NCBI RefSeq assembly: GCF_900188125.1
Contig: NZ_FZOW01000008.1
Span: forward strand, 62,001 to 126,000
Reading direction: 5' to 3'
Length of the DNA stretch: 64,000 nt
Source of the DNA: Rhodococcoides kyotonense
Lineage (GTDB): Bacteria > Actinomycetota > Actinomycetes > Mycobacteriales > Mycobacteriaceae
A program made the translations under genes and the position numbers. This document shows, in pieces, positions 1 to 9,049 of this stretch (positions are counted from its first letter, which is position 1; each line of letters starts with the position of its first letter). The notes under the pieces are model-generated. The model had not been told where the DNA came from. It searched no databases and saw nothing but the letters and a program-made list of their open reading frames with translations.

Positions 1-1
1 G

Positions 2-844
2 TTCGGCTACGGCACCGAAGAGGACAGTGCACGGCGCGTCTACACAGGCGGTACGACGACGGTTCGCCTGGCCGGGACCTATATCGACCCCAACGCAGCG
101 GGCATCGGCCTGTTCGTCGCACTGATGCTGTGTGTCCTGCTGATTCGCGGTAGGACACGATGGGCATTGTCGGCGTTGCTGTTCGGGGCCATCGTGCTGA
201 CGCTGTCGCGGGCGGCGTTGTTCTCGGTGGTGTTCGGCGTCGTCCTCATGCTGCTGTTCCAGACCATGCGCACGCGTGATCGCGCCGTCATCATCGGCGG
301 ATTCTTCGCCGCGTTCGTCGCGGCGCTGTCCATCCCGACCGTGCGAAGCCGTGTGCTGTCGTCGTTCGGAAGCGGTGACGCAGGCTCGAGCGCACGAGGC
401 GATGCCCTCGTCGACTTCCCCGGTCACATGGCCGGACACTGGCTGTTCGGGCTCGGCTGGGGCCGCACGGAATTCAAGGATCCGGGCTCCGCATTCGAGG
501 TCAACTACGTGGCCAACGCCCCGCTGCTGTCGGTGTACCGCGGCGGAATTCTCGCGGGCCTTGCCTTCGTCGCAGTCATCGTCGTCGGCGCGATCATCGG
601 GTACCGGTGCCTACGATCCAAGAACTGGGAGCACGGATTCATCGGCGGCGGATTCATCGGATTCTCCGTCGTCGCGCTGCAGTTGGATTTTCCCGTCGTC
701 ACCATTCCGGCGACCACGATGGCCTTTTCCGTGCTCATCGTATTCCTCGTCGTGGCGTGGGAAAAAGCGACCGATAACGTGCCCGACGACCGAAGTCGGG
801 GGCCATTGACTGCACCGAGACCGGTACCGTCGAACACTGCCTGA
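2..844 (+). CDS. O-antigen ligase/polymerase-like membrane protein, 5' end missing
   Basis: The reading frame is open from the first base of the window, so only the C-terminal 280 residues are visible. They contain several hydrophobic segments (around residues 33-75, 95-115 and 175-260) separated by a polar loop. The stretch LAGTYIDPNAAGIGLFVAL resembles the Wzy/WaaL O-antigen ligase family, which polymerises or transfers lipid-linked polysaccharide units at the membrane. The downstream glycosyltransferases, sugar-nucleotide enzymes and flippase fit a polymerase of an exopolysaccharide made by a Wzx/Wzy route. The sequence does not show whether it is a polymerase or a ligase. A Met at 125 could start a shorter protein, but the frame upstream has the same coding character. 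Confidence 0.75.
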   Translation, partial: FGYGTEEDSARRVYTGGTTTVRLAGTYIDPNAAGIGLFVALMLCVLLIRGRTRWALSALLFGAIVLTLSRAALFSVVFGVVLMLLFQTMRTRDRAVIIGGFFAAFVAALSIPTVRSRVLSSFGSGDAGSSARGDALVDFPGHMAGHWLFGLGWGRTEFKDPGSAFEVNYVANAPLLSVYRGGILAGLAFVAVIVVGAIIGYRCLRSKNWEHGFIGGGFIGFSVVALQLDFPVVTIPATTMAFSVLIVFLVVAWEKATDNVPDDRSRGPLTAPRPVPSNTA

Positions 845-881
845 CCAGCAGTTCGATACTGTCGAACTATTTACTTTCGGC

Positions 882-938
882 TTGTAACACTTCGGTTCGT
901 CCTGCAATTATTTCTTGTCGGGCTCAGGAAATGAGCCC
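882..938 (+). promoter_or_regulatory. Possible promoter and 5'-UTR hairpin before the first glycoside hydrolase
   Basis: TTGTAA (882-887) and AATTAT (906-911) are spaced 18 bases apart in a locally AT-rich stretch and could be -35 and -10 elements. A perfect 7-bp hairpin follows: GGGCTCA (920-926), loop GGAAA, TGAGCCC (932-938). It lies just before the ribosome binding site GGAGAG (945-950) of the gene at 959. The hairpin could be the terminator of the upstream gene or an attenuator; no U-tract is seen. Confidence 0.35.
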
Positions 939-958
939 CTTCTCGGAGAGAAAAGCAG

Positions 959-2470
959 ATGAGCCGTATTCGACTTCGTTCGGTGGTGTCCGCACTGTCG
1001 GTAGCCGTGATCACCGCCGGGGTGACCCTCGGGGCCGCGTCGTACATAGCGCCGACCGAACACACCCTCGCTCAGGCAGAGGCCGACGTTCTACCCACCA
1101 CCGTCGGTGTGTCCGACAGCGGCGCTCTGCTGTGGTCAAGCGACGCCGAACTCAACACCACGTTGTCGATTCTCGACGCGGCAGGAATCAAGTCGCTGCG
1201 TGTGTCCATCCCGTGGGCCAGCGTCGAACCCGTGCAGAACCAGCTCGTCTGGACGGCCGTCGACCGCGTCGTGAATGCCGTGAGTGCGCGCGGAATCTCG
1301 ATGCTCGGCATCATCGCGTACACGCCGGCCTGGGCGACGTCGCCTCCCGGCCAGCCGATCAACACGCGGCCTGCATCGCCTGCGCTGTTCGGTCAGTTCG
1401 CCGGAAAGGTCGCCGCCCGGTACAAGGGCAAGATCGAGGCATACGAGATCTGGAACGAGCCCAACGGCGCGATGTTCTACGGACCGTCTCCCGACGCTGC
1501 CGGGTACACCGACCTGCTGAAATCCGCCTATCCGGCCATCAAGAGCGCCGACGCAGGGGCCACGGTCGTCGGCGGCGTGTTGGGTTCGGTCGTCGACATG
1601 GCAGGAGTGCAGAACCCCGTCTCGTTCATGCAGCAGATGTACGCCGCGGGCGCAGGGGGCAAGTTCGACGCGTTGTCGTTCCACCCGTACCAGTACTCGC
1701 TGAAGTTCGCCGACGGCGTCTACGTCGACGACTCTCCTGCCCGCCAGGTCATGGACATCCGCGCGGCCATGGTCGCCAACGGTGACGGCAACAAGAAGAT
1801 CTGGGCCACCGAGTACGGCGTCCCGACCGCGGTCACGTCGGAAGAGCAGCAGAGCGACATGATCACGCACTTCATCACCAAGTGGCAAGAGTTGCCGTAC
1901 GCCGGGCCGATCTACCTCTACCAGCTGCGTGACCAGCAGACCGGGAGCGCCGACACGGAGATGACCTTCGGTCTCCTGCGGTCCGATTGGAGCGGCAAAC
2001 CTGCGCTGTGGGGCGTCATGTCGCAGCTGATGAACAACGTTCCGCGCTCGGCCGAGTACGACCGCTTCCAGATGGTGCCGAGCGGGCTCGGCGCGCCACT
2101 CAGCCCGGTGTTCCCGATCCGCGACACGTGGGCGCAGATCCGCGAATACGCGACGGTGTTCCAGACGCCTGCGGGGTTCATCGCGTCGCCGAACGTGGTC
2201 GCGGAAGCGGTCCGGCGCACCGGACTGTTGCCGACCACCGGTTTCGCCAACGGTTACCAGGACTTCGACAGCCCGTACGGCCTGCGCGTGTTCTCGACGG
2301 ACATCGGCGGTACGCGTCTCGTCGGCGGCGGCATCATCTCCGCCTGGGATCCGACGCTCGGGCCTGCGACCAGCGACGAAACCCCTGTCGACGGCGGTGG
2401 CGTGCGCGTGACCTTCCAGTACGGCTCGATCACCTGGACCCCTGCCGCGGGGGCTCGGGCGCAGAGGTAG
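959..2470 (+). CDS. Secreted clan-A glycoside hydrolase (503 aa)
   Basis: The N-terminus is a signal peptide (basic MSRIRLR, then a hydrophobic stretch to about residue 28). A TIM-barrel glycosidase of clan GH-A follows. The acid/base motif IWNEPN has Glu167, and a candidate nucleophile Glu285 lies in WATEYG. The protein resembles the cellulase/GH39-type 'glycosyl hydrolase' proteins of actinobacteria; the substrate cannot be read from the sequence. About 120 residues after the barrel (from ~350) form an extra C-terminal domain not present in the shorter paralogue at 10173. It lies inside an exopolysaccharide locus, so it probably trims or releases the polymer outside the cell. GGAGAG upstream supports this ATG. 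Confidence 0.85.
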   Translation: MSRIRLRSVVSALSVAVITAGVTLGAASYIAPTEHTLAQAEADVLPTTVGVSDSGALLWSSDAELNTTLSILDAAGIKSLRVSIPWASVEPVQNQLVWTAVDRVVNAVSARGISMLGIIAYTPAWATSPPGQPINTRPASPALFGQFAGKVAARYKGKIEAYEIWNEPNGAMFYGPSPDAAGYTDLLKSAYPAIKSADAGATVVGGVLGSVVDMAGVQNPVSFMQQMYAAGAGGKFDALSFHPYQYSLKFADGVYVDDSPARQVMDIRAAMVANGDGNKKIWATEYGVPTAVTSEEQQSDMITHFITKWQELPYAGPIYLYQLRDQQTGSADTEMTFGLLRSDWSGKPALWGVMSQLMNNVPRSAEYDRFQMVPSGLGAPLSPVFPIRDTWAQIREYATVFQTPAGFIASPNVVAEAVRRTGLLPTTGFANGYQDFDSPYGLRVFSTDIGGTRLVGGGIISAWDPTLGPATSDETPVDGGGVRVTFQYGSITWTPAAGARAQR

Positions 2471-2479
2471 TCGCGTCCC

Positions 2480-2507
2480 TCCCCTCCACGCATCTGTGTG
2501 GAGGGGA
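2480..2507 (+). terminator. Hairpin terminator after glycoside hydrolase
   Basis: A perfect 10-bp stem, TCCCCTCCAC (2480-2489) and GTGGAGGGGA (2498-2507), has an 8-nt loop and starts 10 bases after the stop codon. There is no U-tract, which is common for actinobacterial terminators. Confidence 0.6.
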
Positions 2508-3066
2508 AGGCCCCGACCCGCGCAAATGCATGTGCGTCTGCGCAGGTTGCGAAAACAAACCGATTTCCGAATAAACTAGCAATCGGCAGGTTTGAAGCGT
2601 CTTTCTCGATATTCATTCAGTCTCGAAGCGTCCGAATTTCGCTTTTCACCGACACGTCACATTCGTACCGGTCGGTGTCTTTGTCGGCGTCTGAATTTCA
2701 GGCCGGGAAACCCTCGAGAACCCGGTCCCTCGGAGAAATCATTTCCGCCGTGTTAAATCCCGAGGAATACCGAGTATCCATACTCTCGTTGCACCGAATT
2801 GGCACTGTGAACCACCTCACTTAGTGCTACCAATTCCGTCTCTCAGCGGATACTTATCTACTGTGAACGAATGACACAGCGGGGCAGCGCTATGTCTGTA
2901 GTTTTCGTCCCGGTCGGGGGACGCACGTGAGCTCTACAGCAATCGCACAATGTCGTAGCGAAAAGAATGCTTCTGGAGTCGGGACCACACGTCATAGCTC
3001 TCTTTGTGCACGGTTCGACACGATTGGTTGAGGGATGAAGGCAACATATCCGACGCAGGTCGCCGC
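2508..3066. other. AT-richer 560-bp intergenic region
   Basis: No convincing gene is present; the open frames here are short and lack a ribosome binding site and typical codon use. The base composition is visibly richer in A and T than the flanking genes. It presumably carries the promoter of the glycosyltransferase operon that starts at 3067. Confidence 0.5.
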
Positions 3067-4212
3067 ATGACGCAGGAAATGACCCGACCCGTGCGCGTCG
3101 CGATCGCCCACGACTACCTGACGCAACGCGGTGGTGCGGAGAAAGTCGTGCTCGCGATGACACGTGCATTTCCCGACAGTCCCGTCTACACAACCCTCTT
3201 CGAGCCGTCGACGACGTTCCCCGATTTCGCGGGCGTCGACGTCCGCACCTCGCGGCTGAACCGAATCGGGTTCCTGCGCAAGAATCATCGTCTCGCACTA
3301 CCCCTTCTCCCCTTCGCGTCGAGTTCCATCGCGATCGACGCCGACGTCGTACTCACCAGTACCAGCGGGTGGTCGCACGGATTCCGCACGTCGGGCCGCA
3401 AACTCGTCTACTGCTATTCACCCGCCCGATGGTTGTACGAGTCGGAGATGTACCTCGGTGAATCGAGCAGCACACTGAAACGTGTTGCACTGAAAGCACT
3501 CTCCTGGCCGTTGCGGCAGTGGGACCGTCGTGCAGCGGAATCCGCGGATCGCTACCTGGCCATCTCGACGGTCGTCCAGAAGCGCATCACCGACGCCTAC
3601 GGCATCGCGTCCACACTGCTTCCTGCGCCCTTCACCGTCGAGAACGCACCACCCGAACCGATCGCCGACGCCGAGGCATGGCTCGCCGGGGATCCGTTCC
3701 ACCTGTGCATTTCACGCCTGCTGCCCTACAAGAACGTCGACAAGATCATGGCGGCCTTCGCCGGTTCCGATCGCAAGCTCGTCGTCGTCGGGCGTGGCCC
3801 CGAAGCCGACCGCCTGCGAAAAGTCAAGTCGGACAACGTACTCATGCTGAGCGACCTCAGCGCAGGCGAAATGACCTGGCTCTACACGCGGTGTAACGCC
3901 GTCGTCGCCGCGAGCTATGAAGACTACGGATTGACCCCCATCGAGGCCGGCTATCACGGGAAACCGAGCGCGGTGCTTCGGTGGGGCGGATTCCTCGACA
4001 CCGTCGAAGAAGGCGTCACGGGTGTCTATTTCGACCAACCCACACCCGAAGCCATTCGGGAGGCGGTCGAGAAGCTCGAACGAACAACATGGGAGCCGTT
4101 GAAGATTCAGGCTCACGTGGAGCAGTTCAGTGAGGAACGCTTCGCAGCAGAACTGATTGCGGCAGTCACAGAAATTCACGAAGAAACAATCGAGAGGAAG
4201 CTGTCGCGATGA
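3067..4212 (+). CDS. Glycosyltransferase family 4
   Basis: This 381-residue protein looks like a GT4 (GT-B fold) sugar transferase. The N-terminal acceptor domain begins with VAIAHDYLTQRGGAEKVVL. The C-terminal nucleotide-sugar domain has SRLLPYKNVDKI, VVVGRGPEADRL and the E-x7-E-like segment YEDYGLTPIEAGYHG. It resembles WbaZ/WcaI-type mannosyltransferases, which fits the adjacent GDP-mannose enzymes, but the donor is inferred. An upstream TTG at 3004 would add 21 residues unlike the family; ATG 3067 gives a standard N-terminus. The stop codon overlaps the next start (ATGA). Confidence 0.85.
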   Translation: MTQEMTRPVRVAIAHDYLTQRGGAEKVVLAMTRAFPDSPVYTTLFEPSTTFPDFAGVDVRTSRLNRIGFLRKNHRLALPLLPFASSSIAIDADVVLTSTSGWSHGFRTSGRKLVYCYSPARWLYESEMYLGESSSTLKRVALKALSWPLRQWDRRAAESADRYLAISTVVQKRITDAYGIASTLLPAPFTVENAPPEPIADAEAWLAGDPFHLCISRLLPYKNVDKIMAAFAGSDRKLVVVGRGPEADRLRKVKSDNVLMLSDLSAGEMTWLYTRCNAVVAASYEDYGLTPIEAGYHGKPSAVLRWGGFLDTVEEGVTGVYFDQPTPEAIREAVEKLERTTWEPLKIQAHVEQFSEERFAAELIAAVTEIHEETIERKLSR

Positions 4213-5204
4213 CCAAGAGGGCATTGATCACGGGAATCACCGGTCAAGACGGTCTCTACCTTGCCGAACTGCTTCTGAGCAAGGGCTACAAGGTTTTCGG
4301 ATTGCTTCGCGGACAGAACAATCCGAAGGCCGCGATGCTCGACCGCGTTCTCCCCCAGGTCGAGGTACTTACGGGCGACCTGCTCGACCTCTCCAGTCTG
4401 ATGCGCGCCTTCGCCGTCGCCGACCCAGACGAGGTCTACAACCTCGGCGCGGTCTCGTTCGTCGCGTACTCATGGGAGAACGCTCGCCTCACCACCGACG
4501 TCACCGGCGGCGGCGTGCTGAACATGCTCGAGTCGACGCGTCTGTACCAGGACGTCGCGGGCAAGCAGGTTCGCTTCTACCAGGCATCGAGCTCCGAAAT
4601 GTTCGGCAAGGTCCAGGAAGTCCCGCAGCGCGAGGAAACACTGCTGTGGCCGCGCTCGCCGTACGGTGTCGCCAAGGTCTACGGCCATTACATGACGATC
4701 AACTACCGCGAGTCGTACGACATGCATGCCAGCTCCGGAATCCTGTTCAACCACGAATCCCCGCGTCGTGGAATCGAATTCGTGACTCGTAAGGTCACGC
4801 GTTCCGTCGCACGCATCGCGCTCGGACTGCAGAGCGAGATCGCTCTTGGCAACCTCGACGCCAAGCGTGACTGGGGATTCGCCGGTGACTACGTCGAGGC
4901 CATGCACCTCATGCTGCAGCAGGAGCAGGCCGACGACTACGTCATCTCCACCGGCGAGACCCACTCCATCCGTGAGCTCCTCGACCACGCGTTCGCGGCC
5001 GTCGACATCACCGACTGGGCCGAGTACGTCAAGATCGACCCGCGCTTCTTCCGGCCTGCAGAGGTGGACCTGCTCGTCGGTGACTCGTCCAAGGCACAGT
5101 CCGTTCTCGGCTGGAAGCCGAAAGTCACCTTCCCCGAGCTCGTTTCGATGATGGTGCAGAACGACCTTGCGGAGCAGTCGGCCGACACGGTCAAGATAGC
5201 GTGA
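4209..5204 (+). CDS. gmd: GDP-mannose 4,6-dehydratase
   Basis: This 331-residue extended short-chain dehydrogenase should convert GDP-D-mannose to GDP-4-keto-6-deoxy-D-mannose, the precursor of fucose, rhamnose or talose sugars. Diagnostic features are the NAD(P)-binding GITGQDGLYLAELL at the N-terminus, SSSEMFGKVQE (catalytic Ser/Glu region), the YGVAK Tyr-Lys pair, and the dehydratase signature LFNHESPRRG followed by FVTRK. Length and motifs agree with the family. It overlaps the previous and the next gene by 4 bp, so the three are probably translated together. Confidence 0.9.
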   Translation: MTKRALITGITGQDGLYLAELLLSKGYKVFGLLRGQNNPKAAMLDRVLPQVEVLTGDLLDLSSLMRAFAVADPDEVYNLGAVSFVAYSWENARLTTDVTGGGVLNMLESTRLYQDVAGKQVRFYQASSSEMFGKVQEVPQREETLLWPRSPYGVAKVYGHYMTINYRESYDMHASSGILFNHESPRRGIEFVTRKVTRSVARIALGLQSEIALGNLDAKRDWGFAGDYVEAMHLMLQQEQADDYVISTGETHSIRELLDHAFAAVDITDWAEYVKIDPRFFRPAEVDLLVGDSSKAQSVLGWKPKVTFPELVSMMVQNDLAEQSADTVKIA

Positions 5205-6166
5205 CCGAGAAGCGGCCGACGGCCCTCGTCACGGGGGTCGCCGGGCAGGACGGTAGCTACCTGTCCGAGGCACTCGTCGAGCTCGGTTGGACCGTTCACG
5301 GAGTAGCCCGACCCGGTTCCTCGGATGTGGTCGACCACGTCACGATGCACCACGCCGACCTCGGAGAGCCCGGGGTCGCTGCGGATGTCGTCACTGCAAC
5401 GGACCCGGACTACGTCTTCCACCTCGCCGGTATCTCGTCGGTATGGAGGTCGTGGAACGACCCGGTGCTCACCACACGCGTCAACGGAGTGTCTGCGACA
5501 TCGCTGCTCGACGCCTGTCACACGCACCAGGAGGCGTCGGGCAAGCGCGTCATGGTGATCAACGCATCCAGTGCAGAGATCTTCGCCGGCTCCACGGACG
5601 CGGCGAAGAACGAGGACTCGCGCATCGCTCCGACGTCGCCTTACGGCGCGTCGAAGGCATTGAGTCACAACATGGTCCAGGTCTATCGAGCCCGCGGGCT
5701 GGAGGCGACAAACGCGATCCTGTTCAACCACGAATCGCCGCGTCGCCCGGACACCTTCGTGACCCGCAAGATCACCAAGGCTGCAGCCGCGATCGCTCGC
5801 GGAACACGGAACAAGCTCGAACTCGGCAGCATGTCCGCCCAACGTGATTGGGGCTGGGCACCGGACTACGTCGCAGCGATGATCGCGATGGCGTTGCACG
5901 GCAAGGGAGACGACTTCGTAGTCGCAACGGGGCAAGCACACAGCGTCGCCGATTTCGTGGCGGCCGCGATGCATGCCGTCGGCATCGACGACTGGCGCAG
6001 TTACGTCGACGCCGATCCCGAGATGCTGCGGCCCGCCGATTCCGCGAGAATGATCGGCGACGCGTCCAAGGCACGCGACGTGCTGGGGTGGACGCCCACC
6101 AAGAACTTCGAGGAGATCGTCACCGCGATGGTCGACTTCGACATGACCGAGGAGATGGCAGCATGA
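5201..6166 (+). CDS. Second GDP-mannose-4,6-dehydratase-like protein
   Basis: This 321-residue NAD-dependent epimerase/dehydratase is a clear but divergent paralogue of the preceding gene. It shares GVAGQDGSYLSEAL, NASSAEIF, the YGASK Tyr-Lys pair, and FNHESPRR with FVTRKI. The last motif is a dehydratase signature not expected in the Rmd or Fcl reductases that usually follow gmd, so the reaction is uncertain: a second dehydratase, or an Rmd-type 4-reductase derived from one. The GTG start is embedded in the stop of gmd (GTGA), and the end overlaps the acetyltransferase start. Confidence 0.8.
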   Translation: MTEKRPTALVTGVAGQDGSYLSEALVELGWTVHGVARPGSSDVVDHVTMHHADLGEPGVAADVVTATDPDYVFHLAGISSVWRSWNDPVLTTRVNGVSATSLLDACHTHQEASGKRVMVINASSAEIFAGSTDAAKNEDSRIAPTSPYGASKALSHNMVQVYRARGLEATNAILFNHESPRRPDTFVTRKITKAAAAIARGTRNKLELGSMSAQRDWGWAPDYVAAMIAMALHGKGDDFVVATGQAHSVADFVAAAMHAVGIDDWRSYVDADPEMLRPADSARMIGDASKARDVLGWTPTKNFEEIVTAMVDFDMTEEMAA

Positions 6167-6774
6167 CAGCGCTGGAAGAGCCGACGACGGGCGCGGAGAT
6201 TCACCACGTCTCGGACTACAAGATGCAGGACATCTCGTTGGCCCGCAAGATCCGAAACCGAATTGGCACACTGGGATTCAACATGGTGGTCACCTACATC
6301 CCATCGCATTCGATACGTCAGAACTTCCTGCGTGCGTTCGGCGCGAAGATCGGCAAGGACACCTCGATCTTCCGCGGCACGACGATCCTCGACATCGAGA
6401 ACCTCGTCATCGGTGAAGCCTGCTCCATCGGATTCCGATGCATGTTCGACGCGCGCGGCGGAATCACCATCGGCGACAACGTCGTCATCGCCAGCGACAC
6501 CCACATCATCGGTGGTTACCACGACCACAACGATCCGACGTTCAAGCCGATCCTCGAGCCGTGCGTCATCGGCGATTACGTCTGGATCGCCAGCCGCAGC
6601 ACGGTACTCAGCGGTGTGACCATCGGCCGAGGTGCCGTGGTGGGTGGGTGCTCCATGGTGCGCAAGGACGTCGGTGAGCTCGAGGTGGTCGCGGGTGTTC
6701 CCGCCCAGGTCCGCGGCACTCGTGACCCGAATGCATTGCAGTATCGCCCGAAGTATCGTCCGCTGTTCTACTGA
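6163..6774 (+). CDS. Hexapeptide-repeat acyltransferase (WcaF/NodL type)
   Basis: The 203-residue protein has a left-handed beta-helix built from hexapeptide turns, visible as IGKDTSI, VIGEACSIG, ITIGDNVVIAS, VIGDYVWIAS and VTIGRGAVVGG. A His-containing segment, TDHIIGG-like THIIGGYHDHND, probably holds the catalytic histidine. Such enzymes transfer acetyl groups from acetyl-CoA to sugar hydroxyls. In this operon it most likely O-acetylates the exopolysaccharide or its precursor. The start is ATG 6163, overlapping the upstream stop; longer frames reaching upstream only read through the preceding gene in another frame. Confidence 0.85.
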   Translation: MTALEEPTTGAEIHHVSDYKMQDISLARKIRNRIGTLGFNMVVTYIPSHSIRQNFLRAFGAKIGKDTSIFRGTTILDIENLVIGEACSIGFRCMFDARGGITIGDNVVIASDTHIIGGYHDHNDPTFKPILEPCVIGDYVWIASRSTVLSGVTIGRGAVVGGCSMVRKDVGELEVVAGVPAQVRGTRDPNALQYRPKYRPLFY

Positions 6775-6776
6775 CC

Positions 6777-6822
6777 CATGTGCATGAAAATACATAGCCC
6801 GCTATGTATTTTCGTGCACATG
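6777..6822. repeat. 21-bp inverted repeat, hairpin family 1 (copy 1)
   Basis: Arms 6777-6797 and 6802-6822 form a 21-bp stem with one mismatch (a G-T wobble in RNA) around the tetraloop CCCG. It starts 3 bases after a stop codon and lies before the next ribosome binding site. The left arm matches 17 of 21 bases of the arm at 46531-46551. Its position suggests a terminator or processing signal between two halves of the polysaccharide operon. Confidence 0.8.
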
Positions 6823-6845
6823 CTCCGAAGGAGCCCCACCCGCTG

Positions 6846-7907
6846 ATGCTGAGCGACTACCGCCTCGTCTACGTTGCCCCACGCTCCGGCGTGGGCGGCG
6901 TCGGCGACTATGCCGACGACTTCGCGGCCGCTGTGCGCCCGCACTTCGGCGAGGTCGTCGAGTACCGCCACGACGGGCCGGGGAACGACTCGGTACGCGA
7001 CATCCTCGCCCACCGCACGGCGATCGAACAGCTCGTCGAGGATCCGGACCGCACCATCGTGCACTGCGAGCTCAGCGGTGGCTCGGTTGTTCCGTTCTGG
7101 GCGACGCGCAAGCTCGCCGGAGACCCGACGGTGACGGCGACGGTGCACGACCCGCCCGGGCTCGTCTGGTGGCCTGCGCGGACCAAGTTCCTCGCCGGGC
7201 AGAAGCTGCTCAATCACGGTCTGCACTATCCCCTGCGCGGGTTGTGGCGCCGGCTGGAACGACACGTCGCAGCCGATCGCACGTTCTTCGCACTGACGAA
7301 GGCCGGCGCCGATTCGCTTGCCTCCCAGTACCCCCGCGCGACGGCGAAAGCCAGCACGATCTTCGTGCCCGAGCGCCCCGATCTGACACCCGCAGAGGAA
7401 CGACCGCTCGCCGTCGGCCTGTTCGGTCTGGTGTACCGCGGCAAAGGGTTCGAACAGATCCAAAGCCTGCGCGACCGCCTTCCGCGCGAGATCGGAATTC
7501 GCGTCGCCGGCCGCGGCACCGAGCAGTTGCCTGCCGTCGACGGCGTGGACATCGTCGGCGAGGTCAACGACGCGGACGAGGATGCCTTCTTCTCCTCCAT
7601 CCGCGCGCTCGTCGTCCCGTACGGCAGGCGCACGATCTACGGCGACGCGTTCCCTGCGTCGTCGGTCGTCACGCGAGCGATCGCCTATCAGACACCCATC
7701 GTCTGCATGAAGTACGGCGCGCTCGCCGAATCCGACGGTGGCGCAGTAGTTGTCGACGGCAGTATCGACGACGTCGCCGACTCGGCAGCGAACCTCGTCA
7801 CCGATACAGAAGCCCTCGGCACGCTCAGGCGTGAGGTCGAGGCTCTGCGGCAGGCCAACACCCCGGAACTCGTCGTCGAAGATTTCCTGGCGGAGTGGCG
7901 CAAGTGA
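6846..7907 (+). CDS. Glycosyltransferase (GT-B type)
   Basis: The 353-residue protein shows the layout of GT4-like transferases. The N-terminal YVAPRSGVGGVGDYADDF loop resembles the acceptor domain, and VGLFGLVYRGKGFEQI with VAGRGTEQLP resembles the donor domain. The classical E-x7-E motif is not obvious, so it is a divergent member. It has no signal peptide and probably acts at the inner face of the membrane on the growing repeat unit. GAAGGAG at 6826-6832 precedes ATG 6846; an earlier start at 6804 would fall inside the hairpin. The stop overlaps the flippase start (GTGA). Confidence 0.75.
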   Translation: MLSDYRLVYVAPRSGVGGVGDYADDFAAAVRPHFGEVVEYRHDGPGNDSVRDILAHRTAIEQLVEDPDRTIVHCELSGGSVVPFWATRKLAGDPTVTATVHDPPGLVWWPARTKFLAGQKLLNHGLHYPLRGLWRRLERHVAADRTFFALTKAGADSLASQYPRATAKASTIFVPERPDLTPAEERPLAVGLFGLVYRGKGFEQIQSLRDRLPREIGIRVAGRGTEQLPAVDGVDIVGEVNDADEDAFFSSIRALVVPYGRRTIYGDAFPASSVVTRAIAYQTPIVCMKYGALAESDGGAVVVDGSIDDVADSAANLVTDTEALGTLRREVEALRQANTPELVVEDFLAEWRK

Positions 7908-9049
7908 ACGCCAACCTGATCAAGGCAGGCATCGCCGCGCTCTGGACCTACGGCGGCCGAGGGATCGGTTTGCTCTGGACCGTCGCGCTGATCGCTCAAC
8001 TCGGCATCGCCGACTACGGCCACTACGCCATGGCCTTCGCTCTCGCCGCGATAGTCGCTGCACCACTGGATCATCCGTTCGGCGTTCGGTCCATCCGCGT
8101 CGACGAAGCCGACTATCTCGGTGAGCGCACCACTCGCGCGCTGATCGGTGTCGGGCTGATCGTCGTCGGGCTGTGCCTGATTCAGGTGAACTACGTGGCG
8201 TGGTTCGCGTTGGTGGTCGCCGGTGGCGAAATGGCCTTCAACGCATACAAATCCAAGGCTCTCCGCGACGGGCACCCCGACGTCACGCAGCGGATGGACA
8301 CGGTGCGTCAGGCGTCGAGCATCGCACTGGCGACGGCCTATCTCTTCGCCGTCGCGGAGCCGACCTTGCTGATCGCGAGTCTGCTCTACGTCGCTCCGTA
8401 TTTCGTCATCGCGATAGCCGCGCTTGCCGAGAGTCGCGTCGCCCGACCGCGCATTCCCGGATCGTGGCGTGAGATCTCGATGCTGTTCTCGGAGAACCTC
8501 GCCAACGCCGTCTACATCCAAGGCGACGTGTTGTTGCTCGGCTATCTCACCGACAGCACGATCGCCGGGTACTACTCCGTCGCCTCGGTCACCGCATGGG
8601 CTGTTGCGTTCATCGGACAGTCGTTCGGGCACACGTTCCACGAGAAGCTACGACTCGCCGACGGCCGCGTCACGGCCGGGCCCGCACTGAAGCACACCGT
8701 CGTACTCGGCTGCGCAGCAGGCTCTTTGCTGCTGATCGCGGGTCTCGTACTGTTCTTCACTCCGGCACCGTCGGAAGTTGCGGGCGCGCTCGTCGTGATG
8801 TCGTTCTTCGTCGTCATGCGCGTGATGAACTACGTCTTCACGACCGTTCTGTATCTGCAACACCGGGACCGCACCCGCGTCCTCGCCGCAGCAGTGCTCG
8901 CACCGCTCAAGATGGTGTTGATCCTGTGCCTGTTCCCGTTCGGCGCCGTCGGTGCCGCGATCGCATCGGTCGTCACCGATGCCGTTCTGCTCGTGTGGTT
9001 CACGCGAGCGCTCTACCGTGAACCCGCCAAGGAAGAGGTGGCCTCGTGA
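7904..9049 (+). CDS. Polysaccharide flippase (Wzx/MATE-like)
   Basis: The 381-residue protein is almost entirely hydrophobic, with about 10-12 membrane segments, beginning NANLIKAGIAALWTYGGRGI. This matches the MOP/Wzx-type exporters that flip lipid-linked oligosaccharides across the membrane. The start is GTG 7904, which overlaps the upstream TGA and has GGAG 9 bases upstream; GTG 7895 is possible. With the truncated Wzy/ligase-like gene at the window start it completes the membrane part of the locus. Confidence 0.8.
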   Translation: MNANLIKAGIAALWTYGGRGIGLLWTVALIAQLGIADYGHYAMAFALAAIVAAPLDHPFGVRSIRVDEADYLGERTTRALIGVGLIVVGLCLIQVNYVAWFALVVAGGEMAFNAYKSKALRDGHPDVTQRMDTVRQASSIALATAYLFAVAEPTLLIASLLYVAPYFVIAIAALAESRVARPRIPGSWREISMLFSENLANAVYIQGDVLLLGYLTDSTIAGYYSVASVTAWAVAFIGQSFGHTFHEKLRLADGRVTAGPALKHTVVLGCAAGSLLLIAGLVLFFTPAPSEVAGALVVMSFFVVMRVMNYVFTTVLYLQHRDRTRVLAAAVLAPLKMVLILCLFPFGAVGAAIASVVTDAVLLVWFTRALYREPAKEEVAS

